Source: a virus. From it: 64,000 nucleotides of DNA. The translations under genes were made by a program, and so were the position numbers. The DNA is taken from IMG/VR virus record IMGVR_UViG_3300034685_000168, positions 43,639 through 107,638 of that record, one strand, 5' to 3'. The notes under the pieces were generated by a model. That model was not told the origin of the DNA and ran no database searches. It saw only the letters and a list, made by a program, of their open reading frames with translations. Shown here piece after piece: positions 19,078 through 28,941 of this stretch; the stretch's first letter is position 1; every line of letters starts with the position of its first letter.

Positions 19078-21213
19078 ATGTTACAAAATAATATTTATAA
19101 ATTAGAAATATTGAATTTTTTAAAATCTATTACTATAAAAAATTCAGCTAAAGCTAATTTGATTAAAGAACAAACTATAATAGATTATGGATTAGATGAA
19201 TTATCAGAATATGATAATCCTTATTACAAAAATCTATTCGGTGAATATAGTATTTATGATGAAATGATGTATATAAAATCTTTAGATACATATGAAATAA
19301 TTGAATATACAAAAGAAAATTTAAATAACCACCCCAAAACTAAAATGAGTTATGTTATAGGTAGTGATTTCTATAAAAAATTATGTGATAAATATCCTTT
19401 ACAAAAAGATCTTATTAAAAATATTAGATATCCTGTTAATTCTAAAAAAGAAGCAATAGAATCAAGTAATTTTTCATTACTTGTTTATGATGGGTCTTTA
19501 TTACAAGAAAATGAAAAAGATTATATTATTATTAATATAAAAAAATATCTACAATATCTTAAAGAAAGATGGTACGTAAAAGAATTTGAATATGATAAAT
19601 ACTATATTGTAGTATTTGAATATTTAATTTATGGTATATTATTTAATTATATTGAATCATTGAGATTAGATAATTTACAAACTCCTTATGTTCATATTTT
19701 TCATGTAAAAGAATATTTGAAAAGTAAAGGATTAGGTGAATATCTTCCTTATTTAAATTATAATCAGTTAATGTTTTTATATAAAAATATAGATTATATT
19801 TATAACAATGAAGGAAAAAAAGAAATATTAGAACTAATAACAGATCAGTTATTATCACAAGTTGGAGCTGGTATTACTTATAAAGAAATTTATTTAAATA
19901 CTAAAAATAGTGAAAATACTTTAACATTAATACCCGAAGTAATTACTAAAAAATTAAATGATAAGTCTGACTCTATTAATATAAATAATATAGAGTCTTT
20001 AGAAAATTTTATTTATCTTTTAAATGAAAATGAAAATGTAGAACCAGATATTTCTACTAATAATATTAATAATTTATCTAAACAATTACAATTACAAAAA
20101 TATACCAAAATACCAACGAAGTATTTACAACTTAATAATAATTTTAAAATAAGAAATTTCGATGAATTTGTATTGAACCATATAAATAGTATGTTTGTTT
20201 ATGGTTTAGTAGAAAAAAATTTAAATTATAATTTATCACTTTCTACTTCATATACAGATATTTTAATATTAGATACGATTGATGCATATCTGTTATATAA
20301 TTATTGTTACTTAAAAAGTAATAATATAGAACCTACTATGATACCAACAACATTCAGTATGTATTCTGTTATAGAAACTCCTATAATAGAATATTCTAAT
20401 ATAAATAAATATTTTACATTTAAAAATAGAAGTTTTAATATAGAAGATTTTGTAGATATAAAATGGGTATTAGATAAATTTAAAATAACTAATGATAATA
20501 ATTATAATTCATATGATGAATTTTTGAATTTAATGATGAGTCATTTAGAAGCATTTTATTATTTATATAATTTAGCAAATGCTGGTAGTGAAATATTGAT
20601 TACAGATGCAGTTAATCATCTATTAAAACAACTATATTTTAAAGGAACTAAAACTAAACAATTATTAGGAGATACAATATATCAAAATTGGTTCGATAAT
20701 AGATCAGATATTAAATCTCTTATAACAAATGTAAATAATATTTCTACAGATCAAAGAAACGTATGGAAGGAATTATCCGAATCTATTGCTGAAGCTACTA
20801 TTTATATCCCTGATATGTTTACTAAATATACATCATTACAATCTAATAATAAAAATACTTTACCTTATTTAAAAAATTTATTAAAAAAATTATCTAGTTA
20901 CAATATTTGTTTTTTAGATACTGATGTAGGTGATAATAGTTTATTTTATGATATTACTAATTTAAAATATTATCATAGTTCTAATATATACACTAATCAA
21001 ACCAATGGGTTATCTTACATTAATAATATTAAATATAATAAAGGATTTACTGTAGGTACAACTGATATTATTAAAAATTATAGTTCAATTAAACACTTAC
21101 CAATAGAAGACAATGTCCATCAAGATTATGGCGATATATCTGATATACAAAAAGTATTGTTAGATAAAATGCATAATTTAAATATAGGATTATCATTTTC
21201 AATAGATATTTAA
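19078..21213 (+). CDS. Large hypothetical protein divergent from portal
   Basis: 711 residues, rich in Tyr, Asn, Ile and Leu, largely helical with long aromatic-rich stretches (YYIVVFEYLIYGILFNYIE). That stretch is hydrophobic enough to be buried but is interrupted by charged residues, so it is not a clear membrane segment. No known domain. It starts with AAGTAAGGT before the ATG and is co-transcribed with the next gene (18 bases apart). A structural or neck/tail role is inferred only from position beside the portal. Confidence 0.7.
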   Translation: MLQNNIYKLEILNFLKSITIKNSAKANLIKEQTIIDYGLDELSEYDNPYYKNLFGEYSIYDEMMYIKSLDTYEIIEYTKENLNNHPKTKMSYVIGSDFYKKLCDKYPLQKDLIKNIRYPVNSKKEAIESSNFSLLVYDGSLLQENEKDYIIINIKKYLQYLKERWYVKEFEYDKYYIVVFEYLIYGILFNYIESLRLDNLQTPYVHIFHVKEYLKSKGLGEYLPYLNYNQLMFLYKNIDYIYNNEGKKEILELITDQLLSQVGAGITYKEIYLNTKNSENTLTLIPEVITKKLNDKSDSININNIESLENFIYLLNENENVEPDISTNNINNLSKQLQLQKYTKIPTKYLQLNNNFKIRNFDEFVLNHINSMFVYGLVEKNLNYNLSLSTSYTDILILDTIDAYLLYNYCYLKSNNIEPTMIPTTFSMYSVIETPIIEYSNINKYFTFKNRSFNIEDFVDIKWVLDKFKITNDNNYNSYDEFLNLMMSHLEAFYYLYNLANAGSEILITDAVNHLLKQLYFKGTKTKQLLGDTIYQNWFDNRSDIKSLITNVNNISTDQRNVWKELSESIAEATIYIPDMFTKYTSLQSNNKNTLPYLKNLLKKLSSYNICFLDTDVGDNSLFYDITNLKYYHSSNIYTNQTNGLSYINNIKYNKGFTVGTTDIIKNYSSIKHLPIEDNVHQDYGDISDIQKVLLDKMHNLNIGLSFSIDI

Positions 21214-21231
21214 AAAAGGAAAATTAAAACA

Positions 21232-22053
21232 ATGAAAAATAGAAGTATTACTACTAATATGTTGGCCGGTGCACGAACTTCATTAGAGATGCAATTAGGT
21301 CTACCTACTACTTTTCAACCCAATATAACATTAAACTATTTACGTAATGTTGCAGCAGATATTCAACCAACAGGTTATTCTATTAACTATTATTATGGAA
21401 TAGGGACAAAAGGTGAATATAGTATTAATGATGGTAATACAACAGAATTATATATTCCAACACCTTATGAATTAAATGCTTATAATCAAATACCCTTTAG
21501 AATTGTTCCTGTAGAAGAAGATTTATCCGATGTAGAAAGAAGTCAATATAGGATAAGGGAACTACGTAATATTAATGGTCAGTATTATTTTATTTATTGG
21601 TTAAAAGTATTAACTATTAATATCGATTCATTAGAAACTAATAAAATAACAGCTAGTGGTACTATAGAACCATTTGATTTAGATTCTACTATGTTACAAC
21701 CTATCCCTAGAACATTATCTTCATCACAAGGGGCTATGATAACCGAAACATATAATGCTACTTGTACAGCAACATTAGATATTAAAGCTACAGAAATATT
21801 CGAAGTTATTAACACTCTTTACAATAATGAAATAGATAGTAAAATATCTGAGATATGTATATTTAATGGTCAAGATAGAATTATTCAAGGACCTGATGGT
21901 AATAATATTAATAACATGATCAATTACACTGATGCTATTAATTGTAAAATAGTTGAAAAAACATGTATGAAATCATATCCATTTATCGATATAGAAGATA
22001 GATTTACAAGAACTATTACTATAGGTAATGGTAAAGCTATGATTAAAATGTAA
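21232..22053 (+). CDS. Hypothetical beta-rich virion protein
   Basis: 273 residues with strand-forming segments throughout (ITASGTIEPFDLDST, RTITIGNGKAMIKM) and a short helical N-terminus (MLAGARTSLEMQLGL). It resembles head-completion or tail-connector proteins in size and composition but no specific match is visible. AAAAGGAAAATT precedes the ATG. It is the last gene of a two-gene plus-strand operon that ends at the terminator at 22067. Confidence 0.65.
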   Translation: MKNRSITTNMLAGARTSLEMQLGLPTTFQPNITLNYLRNVAADIQPTGYSINYYYGIGTKGEYSINDGNTTELYIPTPYELNAYNQIPFRIVPVEEDLSDVERSQYRIRELRNINGQYYFIYWLKVLTINIDSLETNKITASGTIEPFDLDSTMLQPIPRTLSSSQGAMITETYNATCTATLDIKATEIFEVINTLYNNEIDSKISEICIFNGQDRIIQGPDGNNINNMINYTDAINCKIVEKTCMKSYPFIDIEDRFTRTITIGNGKAMIKM

Positions 22054-22066
22054 AAAAAATAACTAT

Positions 22067-22098
22067 GATAAGGATACCTATTTAAAGGTATCCTTATC
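22067..22098. terminator. Bidirectional terminator between convergent genes
   Basis: A 13-bp perfect stem (GATAAGGATACCT with its complement) and a 6-base ATTTAA loop separate convergent operons ending at 22053 and 22112. Confidence 0.8.
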
Positions 22099-22111
22099 TG
22101 TTATATTATTT

Positions 22112-23902
22112 TTATTGTTCTATAAACTCTACATCTTTCTTTTCATTAAGAAAAACATTAAACACTTTATCGTATTTTTCATTACACATAAAAAACAAAT
22201 TATTATTAATAGTTTCAAAATAATAATTTAATATAAGACCAATAATAAGTTTATCAATATGTATTGAACCATATGAATAAAATTTATAATCCATATTATT
22301 AATATCAATTTTAAATCGTTTTAGTTTTGTATATCTCGATCTTCCTGTTAGTTCAGAACATGTGATATTTGATAAAACAGCTATATTATTAACTATTACA
22401 CCCTCATAATTTTTAATATACTCATTTATATCATACAGACAATTGTCTGCTATCGCATCTTTGAACTTTTCTTTTTCTTCAGGTGAATCTGCATTTTTAT
22501 CTTCATTCAAATTATATAGAAATTCAACCAAAGTTGAATCAACTGAATTGTTATAACTGATAAATTTATATTTATCAATTCCAGTTATTTCCTTGTTAAT
22601 TTTACTTGAAGACATTAAATTTTCAGCTATTGCTTTAAGATTATTATAAACAGAAACATCAAGATATTTCTCTAACTCTTCTATAAGAGTATTAACATCA
22701 TCGTTTTTGTTAATAATAATTTCACCAAGACTTGGTATGTGATAATCAAGATATTTTTGTATATCTTTTTTGATCAAGTTAGAATAAACAACATTTGTAT
22801 CTTCATCTACAACTACTGTTTTATAATCTATTTTGCAAAAATAACCCAGATCTTCTCCGAATTTTTCAGATATAAAACTTTCTATAATAAACTTAATATC
22901 TTGAATCATGTTTTTTAGTTCATCAACGGTTATTACCGTTTTGATCTTTACTTCAAATTCAAGTATGTGAGGAAAAAATATTCCTTCTTCTGAACACAGA
23001 ATAATATCAATTTTATCACTACCACCGTGATCTATAATTATATTCTCTGTGTTGATTATTGGTCGTTCTATAAAATTTCTTGCTTTGATAAATTTATTAA
23101 AATTAACTTTATTACTTATTACATTATTAAAATTGTTCTCCAATGGAGAAGTTAATTCTGCAACCAACCCATAATCGATAGAACTGGTTTTTTTAACTTC
23201 TTCAATTTGTTCTTCTTCTATTACTTCTTCCATAGCTTCTTCAATAATGCTTTTTTCCATCATTTCAACATTCTCCTCTTCTTTTAAAAATACATCTGTA
23301 TTAAATTCATTGTCACTTACCAAAAAATCTTTTCTATTAATATTCTTTCCATATTCTGGTTTCAGTTTATCGTATGTTATTGGTGCTTCATTGTATTGTG
23401 GGATATTGTTGTATGGATTTTTATAGACAATAGGTCTACCATAATTATCATATCCCATAATTTGTATACCTGACGATTTATTATTTAATGGTGGTTTTTT
23501 CAACGGACCAAATAATGTCATTTTATAATTTTCATTATTATTTTCATATTGTTGATTATTATTTAATCCAAATATAACATCCGGAGTCCCTGGTTCTATA
23601 TCATAATCACCTGGGTTACAATTATTAGATATTAATTTAATTAAATTATTATAATAATATTCAATAATTGCATTCATTGCAGATGTTTGTGCTCTCACAT
23701 CAAAATTACCACTATAATAATCATCCCAAGCCATCATATCTTGAACCATAGATTCAATATTTTCAATAAGAAATTGAAAATGAAAATCTGGGATATTATT
23801 ATTTATAGCAAAGTTATTTATTGCTGCTACAAATCCTTGTTTTCTTGCCTCATAATTTTGTCTCTGTAAAATACCAGATCCAAAATGTAATTTTCTTTTC
23901 AT
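22112..23902 (-). CDS. Hypothetical protein downstream of RNAP beta-N gene
   Basis: 596 residues in three parts: a helical N-terminus (about 1-95), a Pro/Asn/Gly-rich middle with repeated short motifs (about 95-200), and an acidic segment EEAMEEVIEEEQIEEVKK followed by a mixed alpha/beta C-terminal half. I searched it for the missing middle of RNA polymerase beta (GDKxxxRHGxKG, NPxxxPSRM) and found neither. It follows the beta-N gene by 30 bases with a GAGGCG site, so it may act with the polymerase or be a virion protein. Function unknown. Confidence 0.7.
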   Translation of the reverse strand: MKRKLHFGSGILQRQNYEARKQGFVAAINNFAINNNIPDFHFQFLIENIESMVQDMMAWDDYYSGNFDVRAQTSAMNAIIEYYYNNLIKLISNNCNPGDYDIEPGTPDVIFGLNNNQQYENNNENYKMTLFGPLKKPPLNNKSSGIQIMGYDNYGRPIVYKNPYNNIPQYNEAPITYDKLKPEYGKNINRKDFLVSDNEFNTDVFLKEEENVEMMEKSIIEEAMEEVIEEEQIEEVKKTSSIDYGLVAELTSPLENNFNNVISNKVNFNKFIKARNFIERPIINTENIIIDHGGSDKIDIILCSEEGIFFPHILEFEVKIKTVITVDELKNMIQDIKFIIESFISEKFGEDLGYFCKIDYKTVVVDEDTNVVYSNLIKKDIQKYLDYHIPSLGEIIINKNDDVNTLIEELEKYLDVSVYNNLKAIAENLMSSSKINKEITGIDKYKFISYNNSVDSTLVEFLYNLNEDKNADSPEEKEKFKDAIADNCLYDINEYIKNYEGVIVNNIAVLSNITCSELTGRSRYTKLKRFKIDINNMDYKFYSYGSIHIDKLIIGLILNYYFETINNNLFFMCNEKYDKVFNVFLNEKKDVEFIEQ

Positions 23903-23932
23903 AAATACGCCTCTTTTTTCTTTTAAATTTTT

Positions 23933-25474
23933 TTATGAATCATAACCTAGTTTTTCATCTATTTTACTCCAATCTGGTTGGATTATACCACCTAATTCAT
24001 CAACTTCTATATAAGGATTTATAAGCCCAGATGTACCTGGGTTATCAGCAGGAAAACATATTAATGTTTCTACAACTGCATGAGAAGGGTGATACCGTAT
24101 TAATTCTGGACTTATTATATTAGACTTTTTTGCACTTGATTGTTTTTCTATATTTTCTAAAGATCTAAATGATTTTATACCAATACTATAGAACCAATTA
24201 TTATTATAAAACTGAGGGCCACTTGATAACATTCTATTGTTTTTAAGATTCATAAGAATGCTATCGGGAATTATAGTTCTCATTAATTCAGATTCTATAT
24301 CTTTATATGTTAAAGGTTTATTTTGTTTATTAACTAACTTATATAAATTATCAAATAAACTAGTTACAAAATATGTCATCAATTCTTGTATTGATGCAAT
24401 CCTTTTTAGATATAAATTAGATGGGTTAAAATGTGTAATAAACTCGTCTATTATGTATGTTACAAGATCAAATAGTTCTTGTATTGTTGTTATTTCATAA
24501 CCAATTCTCCTTAATTGTCGTGTTACTTTTGGATCAATAAATCTATCTAAATAGAATAAATGATCTGTTGTATTTTTTATTAATAATGAATCATTAAAAC
24601 CTTTAGTGAAAAAATGTTTTCCCAAACAAGTTTTAAAAAACACATTATTTTCAGTTTCTATTAAATTCTCTATTTCAAATCTTTTCTTTCCATTTTTAAT
24701 TGATTGAAATAAAGATAATAATGCTCTTCTTTTATAAAGATTATTTTTAAAAGTTTTTATTACTTTCACATAAACATTATTTTTTAATCTGAAGTAATAA
24801 AAATCATTATCATTATCAACTGGGTCAGTTACTAATTCTATTTCTCCAGGTTCATATTGATAAAAATAAAACGTATTATAAAATCCTTTATAAATTAATT
24901 GATAAAGGAATAAGGGTGGTGGAACAATATTTCTTTTACCATGAGCTCTACATGTAATTATTCTATCACTAACTGAATAATTACCAGTATGATCCTTAAT
25001 TGTTATTGTTTTAGATCTACCAAATATTATTGGGAATCTTAATACTTTAAGGATCATACTATTATTCACTATATTAAATACATCTTCTACAATACCAAAT
25101 ATCTGATATGTGTCTGTACCATTGATAACCATTTTTTGTTTATCTATCATATATGGTACATTAAGGTATACACTAATAATATCGGTTCCATTATATAAAA
25201 AATCAAATCTAACCATTTTAACTTCATGGTTAGCTACTTGGACTTTAAATTTAGGGTTCTTAAATTCTCTTTCTACTTGTTCTTCAGGTGTTAATTCGTA
25301 GTGTCCTTTATATTCAAGAAAACCACCTAGTGTTTTAATCACCTCTTCAAAAAAGAATTCTATCTCATTAATAATATCTTTCATAGAAAAATTACGATAA
25401 TCTAATAATAATTTATTATTAAATTTAGGAATATTATCGTTAACTTTTCTGAATATTGTATTCCACTTTGACAT
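23933..25474 (-). CDS. Multisubunit RNA polymerase beta subunit, N-terminal part
   Basis: 513 residues corresponding to the N-terminal half of bacterial RpoB. NVPYMIDKQKMVINGTD (about 124-140) matches the IPLMTDxGTFVINGTE block. NPSNLYLKRIASIQEL (about 365-380) matches the DxxNRRxRSxGEL block, and RYHPSHAVVETLICFPAD plus NPGTSGLINPYIEVDELG near the C-terminus match the [24 protein letters not shown] block. The reading frame ends just after this block, so the catalytic-proximal C-terminal half is encoded elsewhere. Split beta genes are known from phiKZ-like and AR9-like jumbo phages. The rifampicin-pocket residues of RpoB are not conserved (IEKQSSAKKSNII replaces NPLAELTHKRRLS). GAGGAG precedes the ATG. 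Confidence 0.85.
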   Translation of the reverse strand: MSKWNTIFRKVNDNIPKFNNKLLLDYRNFSMKDIINEIEFFFEEVIKTLGGFLEYKGHYELTPEEQVEREFKNPKFKVQVANHEVKMVRFDFLYNGTDIISVYLNVPYMIDKQKMVINGTDTYQIFGIVEDVFNIVNNSMILKVLRFPIIFGRSKTITIKDHTGNYSVSDRIITCRAHGKRNIVPPPLFLYQLIYKGFYNTFYFYQYEPGEIELVTDPVDNDNDFYYFRLKNNVYVKVIKTFKNNLYKRRALLSLFQSIKNGKKRFEIENLIETENNVFFKTCLGKHFFTKGFNDSLLIKNTTDHLFYLDRFIDPKVTRQLRRIGYEITTIQELFDLVTYIIDEFITHFNPSNLYLKRIASIQELMTYFVTSLFDNLYKLVNKQNKPLTYKDIESELMRTIIPDSILMNLKNNRMLSSGPQFYNNNWFYSIGIKSFRSLENIEKQSSAKKSNIISPELIRYHPSHAVVETLICFPADNPGTSGLINPYIEVDELGGIIQPDWSKIDEKLGYDS

Positions 25475-25531
25475 TTTAATCTCCTCATTAAATTAAAATT
25501 ATATAACCCTATACAATATATTTATATAGTA

Positions 25532-27004
25532 TTATTTTTTAAGTTTAATCAATGCCAAAGCTATTGATAATACGGGTAATACAACAGATACTATTGCTTT
25601 TGTAATTCCCATTAATGCCATTACCTTTTTGGATTTAACTTCTTCTTGTTTTAACTTAGCTTCTTCTTTCTTCCTAAGTTCTTCTTCTTTTTCTCTTATC
25701 CTTTCTTGTTTCATATTTTCTATTTCTTGTTTTAATTTCTCTGTTTCTAATTTATTTTCATAATATCTTTTTCTTTCAAATTCCTCATAGGCAGATTCTC
25801 CAGATTCTATTATTGATAATTTCTCTTTTAGAGATTTTATTATTTTTTCATTATCTTCTACTCGTTTTGATAATTGATTTGTCTCCTTTTTATAATAATT
25901 ACATTCTTCTGTTATTTTCTCAAAGTTTACTACTTTAGATTTTCTTTCTTCAAACTGTTTATTAAAATCACTAAGTATTTGATTATAATTAATACTCAAT
26001 GTTATTTCTTCATATTCATTATAATATTCGTGCTTTATAAGATTTTTTATTTTATGTTGTCCATAAGGATTCTTAAGAAAAACATCTAAATCTTTTGGAT
26101 CAGCATCAAATATTATTTTAGGTTTATCAGATAATGGATTATTATAAATAATCTTTAAAGACTTATTTTCTTTTCCATTAAAAGTTTTATCTATTGGAAT
26201 ATTTAAGAAATTACTATCAGTATAACAATAAGCAAATGCTTCTGCCAATTTACCACCTGCTTGGAGTTTTAGGAAAATTTGTCCTTGTTCATTTAAATAA
26301 TCTTTAAATTTAGGATTATCATTTTCCATTAATTCTTCTACTTCAATATATTTATCGAGATAATGAAAATTCTCGATATTATCTTCTGTACTATTACAGA
26401 ATAAAGTTAACTTAGGCTCACAAACACCATTAAGAACATGATATAATTTATCCTTATTATTAAATTTAGATAATGGAATTCTTTTTATCATTGTTCTAAG
26501 ATTTTGTTGTGGTGGGTAGAAGATAAATGATGCGTCTTTGGTTTCTTCATCTCTTGCCAATATAGGTGGAACAAATTCTTTATATCTATTGTTTCCTGCT
26601 TTAAATTTTATATCAACACAGACATATCGTATTAGATACACATATCCACGCAAATAAAAATCATATCTGTCACCAAACGATTTATTATTAGAACATCTTA
26701 TTTTTTCACCATTAATAGAACAAACTATTATATCTGTCGGTGAATCATTATAAACATATACACCATCGATATAATACAAATTGGATAATTCTATTTTCTC
26801 CCATTTTTTACATTCACTTGCTTCATAATACTCCCATCCATTTTCTTGAAGATATTTTGTTGAGAATGTTCCAAAGAATGAGCTATATTCTTTTATATTA
26901 CTCATATCTGTTGGAAATTTACTTGCATAAATATCTGGTGGAAGTGTTCGATAATCATTTACTGGTAAGCTTGTTACATTAGCTCCTATTTTTTTGTTAT
27001 TCAT
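25532..27004 (-). CDS. Coiled-coil protein with C-terminal membrane anchor
   Basis: 490 residues. An N-terminal globular part of about 340 residues is followed by a long charged coiled coil (about 345-465, rich in KEE/RKK heptads). It ends in a single hydrophobic segment ITKAIVSVVLPVLSIALALI with a basic KLKK tail, typical of a tail-anchored membrane protein or a fusion-like amphipathic helix. No family recognised. It has its own promoter-like motif at 27051-27072, 47 bases upstream of the ATG, behind the terminator at 27092. It sits between the two RNA polymerase beta genes. Confidence 0.7.
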   Translation of the reverse strand: MNNKKIGANVTSLPVNDYRTLPPDIYASKFPTDMSNIKEYSSFFGTFSTKYLQENGWEYYEASECKKWEKIELSNLYYIDGVYVYNDSPTDIIVCSINGEKIRCSNNKSFGDRYDFYLRGYVYLIRYVCVDIKFKAGNNRYKEFVPPILARDEETKDASFIFYPPQQNLRTMIKRIPLSKFNNKDKLYHVLNGVCEPKLTLFCNSTEDNIENFHYLDKYIEVEELMENDNPKFKDYLNEQGQIFLKLQAGGKLAEAFAYCYTDSNFLNIPIDKTFNGKENKSLKIIYNNPLSDKPKIIFDADPKDLDVFLKNPYGQHKIKNLIKHEYYNEYEEITLSINYNQILSDFNKQFEERKSKVVNFEKITEECNYYKKETNQLSKRVEDNEKIIKSLKEKLSIIESGESAYEEFERKRYYENKLETEKLKQEIENMKQERIREKEEELRKKEEAKLKQEEVKSKKVMALMGITKAIVSVVLPVLSIALALIKLKK

Positions 27005-27050
27005 ATATATTAAATCCCTTTAAATTATTTAAAGTTATAGCTCATTTCTG

Positions 27051-27072
27051 TAATAGTAATATATAAATAAAA
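27051..27072 (-). promoter_or_regulatory. Conserved promoter-like element, copy 1
   Basis: On the minus strand it reads TTTTATTTATATATTACTAT plus TA. The identical 22 bases occur at 34813-34834, and a close relative at 47178-47199. All three lie 45-47 bases upstream of a minus-strand start codon. Conserved sequence plus conserved spacing argues for a promoter with a TTATATAT core, possibly read by the phage's own RNA polymerase. Confidence 0.6.
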
Positions 27073-27091
27073 TGTAATTGATTTTTATAAC

Positions 27092-27128
27092 TATAGATAA
27101 GAGACCATTATCTGGTCTCTTATCTATA
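27092..27128. terminator. Terminator hairpin
   Basis: A perfect 15-bp stem (TATAGATAAGAGACC with its complement) has a 7-base ATTATCT loop and follows the stop of the 27131 gene directly. Confidence 0.8.
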
Positions 27129-27130
27129 TA

Positions 27131-28156
27131 TTATTTTTCCCAAGGATCTTTTGCCCAATCTGGTTTAACAAATTTATCTGTTGTTGTATTTTGTGTTGTA
27201 CTAATATTATCATTTATATTATTAATAATTAATAAATCATCTTTATCTTCTATAAAAACTGATTGTGAATGTATGTCTAATTCTTTAAATATTTCAGAAG
27301 AAGAATCTACTATATCAGTATCAGTAAATCTTTCATCTTCATATTTATAAATAGTAGAAGGAGTTTCTCCTTTTAGAGATAATAATGTATTTATATTTTC
27401 TTTATGTTGTTCCGTTGTTGTTCCAGTAACAGGTGAAGCTATTGCTTTTTTAGTTAATTCTTTATCTTTATTAGGTGGTATAACAACTCCAGATTTAACT
27501 ATATTAGTATATGTTTCTATATTACCATTTTCTACTAATTTATCTATAGACTTATTTAATTTCTTTTTATTCTCTAATGTGTAATGTTTACAATTAGTCA
27601 TAGCTTGTAAAAGATCAGATAATAATGGGTTATTTAATATCTCATCAAATAATTCATCAAAAGATAATTTATCTAATAGTTCATTAAACTTATCTATTAA
27701 TTGACTAACTAAATCATTAACACCTTCACAAACTGATGATATTAAATTAGCTAATTGTTTTTCTCTTTCTTTTACACTTTTATAAGCATCCATCCCTGTT
27801 TTTACATATTTATTATTAGTAGTAATAGATTCAACACCATATGAAGAACCTGCATCTAATGTATTCATGAATCTATTAGACATATTATCTATGCTCGCTG
27901 AAGCAGAAGCTATATGTCTATTAACAGTGCTTTGAGCTACTTTTAATTTTGTTTCTGTATAATCGGATGCTAATTTTATTTTAGCAGCAGTAACATCAAC
28001 TGGAGATTTTATCTCTGTTTTAGACCGTTGTTCTAATAGAAATTTTTCATCTATTTCAACTTGTCTCATTAAGTTAATATCACCTACTTCTTCAAAATCT
28101 CCTATTTCTCTTGTCACTCTTTTTTTATCCGATGATGTGAATAATGAACCAGCCAT
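27131..28156 (-). CDS. Hypothetical helical protein
   Basis: 341 residues, mostly helical, with a central region of short amphipathic helices (LISSVCEGVNDLVSQLIDKF) and an acidic, Thr/Asn-rich C-terminus ending KPDWAKDPWEK. No signal peptide or known motif. AAGGATAA precedes the ATG. It follows the RNA polymerase beta-C gene by 13 bases and so is co-transcribed with it. Candidates include a polymerase accessory factor or a virion protein; nothing in the sequence decides. Confidence 0.7.
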   Translation of the reverse strand: MAGSLFTSSDKKRVTREIGDFEEVGDINLMRQVEIDEKFLLEQRSKTEIKSPVDVTAAKIKLASDYTETKLKVAQSTVNRHIASASASIDNMSNRFMNTLDAGSSYGVESITTNNKYVKTGMDAYKSVKEREKQLANLISSVCEGVNDLVSQLIDKFNELLDKLSFDELFDEILNNPLLSDLLQAMTNCKHYTLENKKKLNKSIDKLVENGNIETYTNIVKSGVVIPPNKDKELTKKAIASPVTGTTTEQHKENINTLLSLKGETPSTIYKYEDERFTDTDIVDSSSEIFKELDIHSQSVFIEDKDDLLIINNINDNISTTQNTTTDKFVKPDWAKDPWEK

Positions 28157-28169
28157 ATTTTATTTATCC

Positions 28170-28844
28170 TTATTCATTATCTAATAAATTATTATCAAAA
28201 TGTCTAGCATATAATAAATTACTAGTTGTAACAACACTTTTGGTTTTAGTTCCAGGTAAAGATGTTTCTATAGAACATTCACCTTTTTCTAATGCTTCCA
28301 TTTTAAGTCTAGAATAAGCTTGTATATTACCACCCCTAATAGTTGCTAATTCACTAATGGTTTTATCTAATCCTTTATTTTTTAATGAGTATAATTCATT
28401 GATAGATATTTTAGCTGCTTTATCATCACTAATAACTTGTCCAGATAATTGATCCGTGTGTTTATCACTATGTGAAAAATGTTGTTTATCATCTAAATAC
28501 TGTATTGTTCTTCTAACATTATTTTTTAATATTAAGTATTTTTCATTAGTTTTATAATATTCCCCAATAACTTCATCGTATACTAATAATTGAGACATCA
28601 ATACAACACCAATTCTCTCAGCTTCTTTTTTTAAATCTATTAAATTAGCATTATTGTCCATATTAGGAAATTGTAAATAAATATTATCTTTATCATCTTT
28701 TAAATCATTCATAAATTTATCAAATTCTTCATCTGTCATTTTATCAAATCTTTTTTTTAATAACTCTGTATTTTTATTAGATTTATCACACCTAGATACA
28801 GAATCTAATAAATAGTCCATTACTTGTTTTCTTTTTATATTCAT
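28170..28844 (-). CDS. RNA polymerase beta subunit, extreme C-terminal part
   Basis: 224 residues. The order of motifs from about residue 85 follows the RpoB C-terminus: LLVYDEVIGEYYKTNEKYLI matches LYDGRTGExFxxxVxVGxMYML, and KNNVRRTIQ falls on the LHHMVDDK stretch. HTDQLSGQVISDDKAA falls on the TQQPLGGKAQFGGQRFGE region with most invariant residues changed. NELYSLKNKGLDKTISEL matches the ALEAYGAAYTLQEL helix, and IRGGNIQAYSRLKMEALEKG matches the KSDDxxGRxxxYExIxxG segment that binds beta'. RpoB itself is about 1340 residues, so this is a small stand-alone piece. The first 80 residues are not alignable. An AAGAGGATT site precedes the ATG. Confidence 0.68.
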   Translation of the reverse strand: MNIKRKQVMDYLLDSVSRCDKSNKNTELLKKRFDKMTDEEFDKFMNDLKDDKDNIYLQFPNMDNNANLIDLKKEAERIGVVLMSQLLVYDEVIGEYYKTNEKYLILKNNVRRTIQYLDDKQHFSHSDKHTDQLSGQVISDDKAAKISINELYSLKNKGLDKTISELATIRGGNIQAYSRLKMEALEKGECSIETSLPGTKTKSVVTTSNLLYARHFDNNLLDNE

Positions 28845-28899
28845 AATTAAATTTTAATCCTCTTTTAGAAATTAAAAAAATATAAGTTTCATATATATA

Positions 28900-28936
28900 A
28901 TATTACTTATGGGGATTTATTCCCCATAAGTAATAT
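28900..28936. terminator. Terminator hairpin
   Basis: A perfect 15-bp stem (ATATTACTTATGGGG with its complement) and a 7-base ATTTATT loop follow the stop of the topoisomerase A gene. An AT-rich stretch just upstream of the 28844 start (about 28889, TATATATGAAAC on the minus strand) may be the next promoter. Confidence 0.8.
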
Positions 28937-28941
28937 ATACA

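Noticed and set aside
22112-23902. The missing middle or C-terminal half of RNA polymerase beta, because it follows the beta-N gene
   Set aside because: None of the conserved beta blocks (NFEDA, GDKxxxRHGxKG, NPxxxPSRM) is present.
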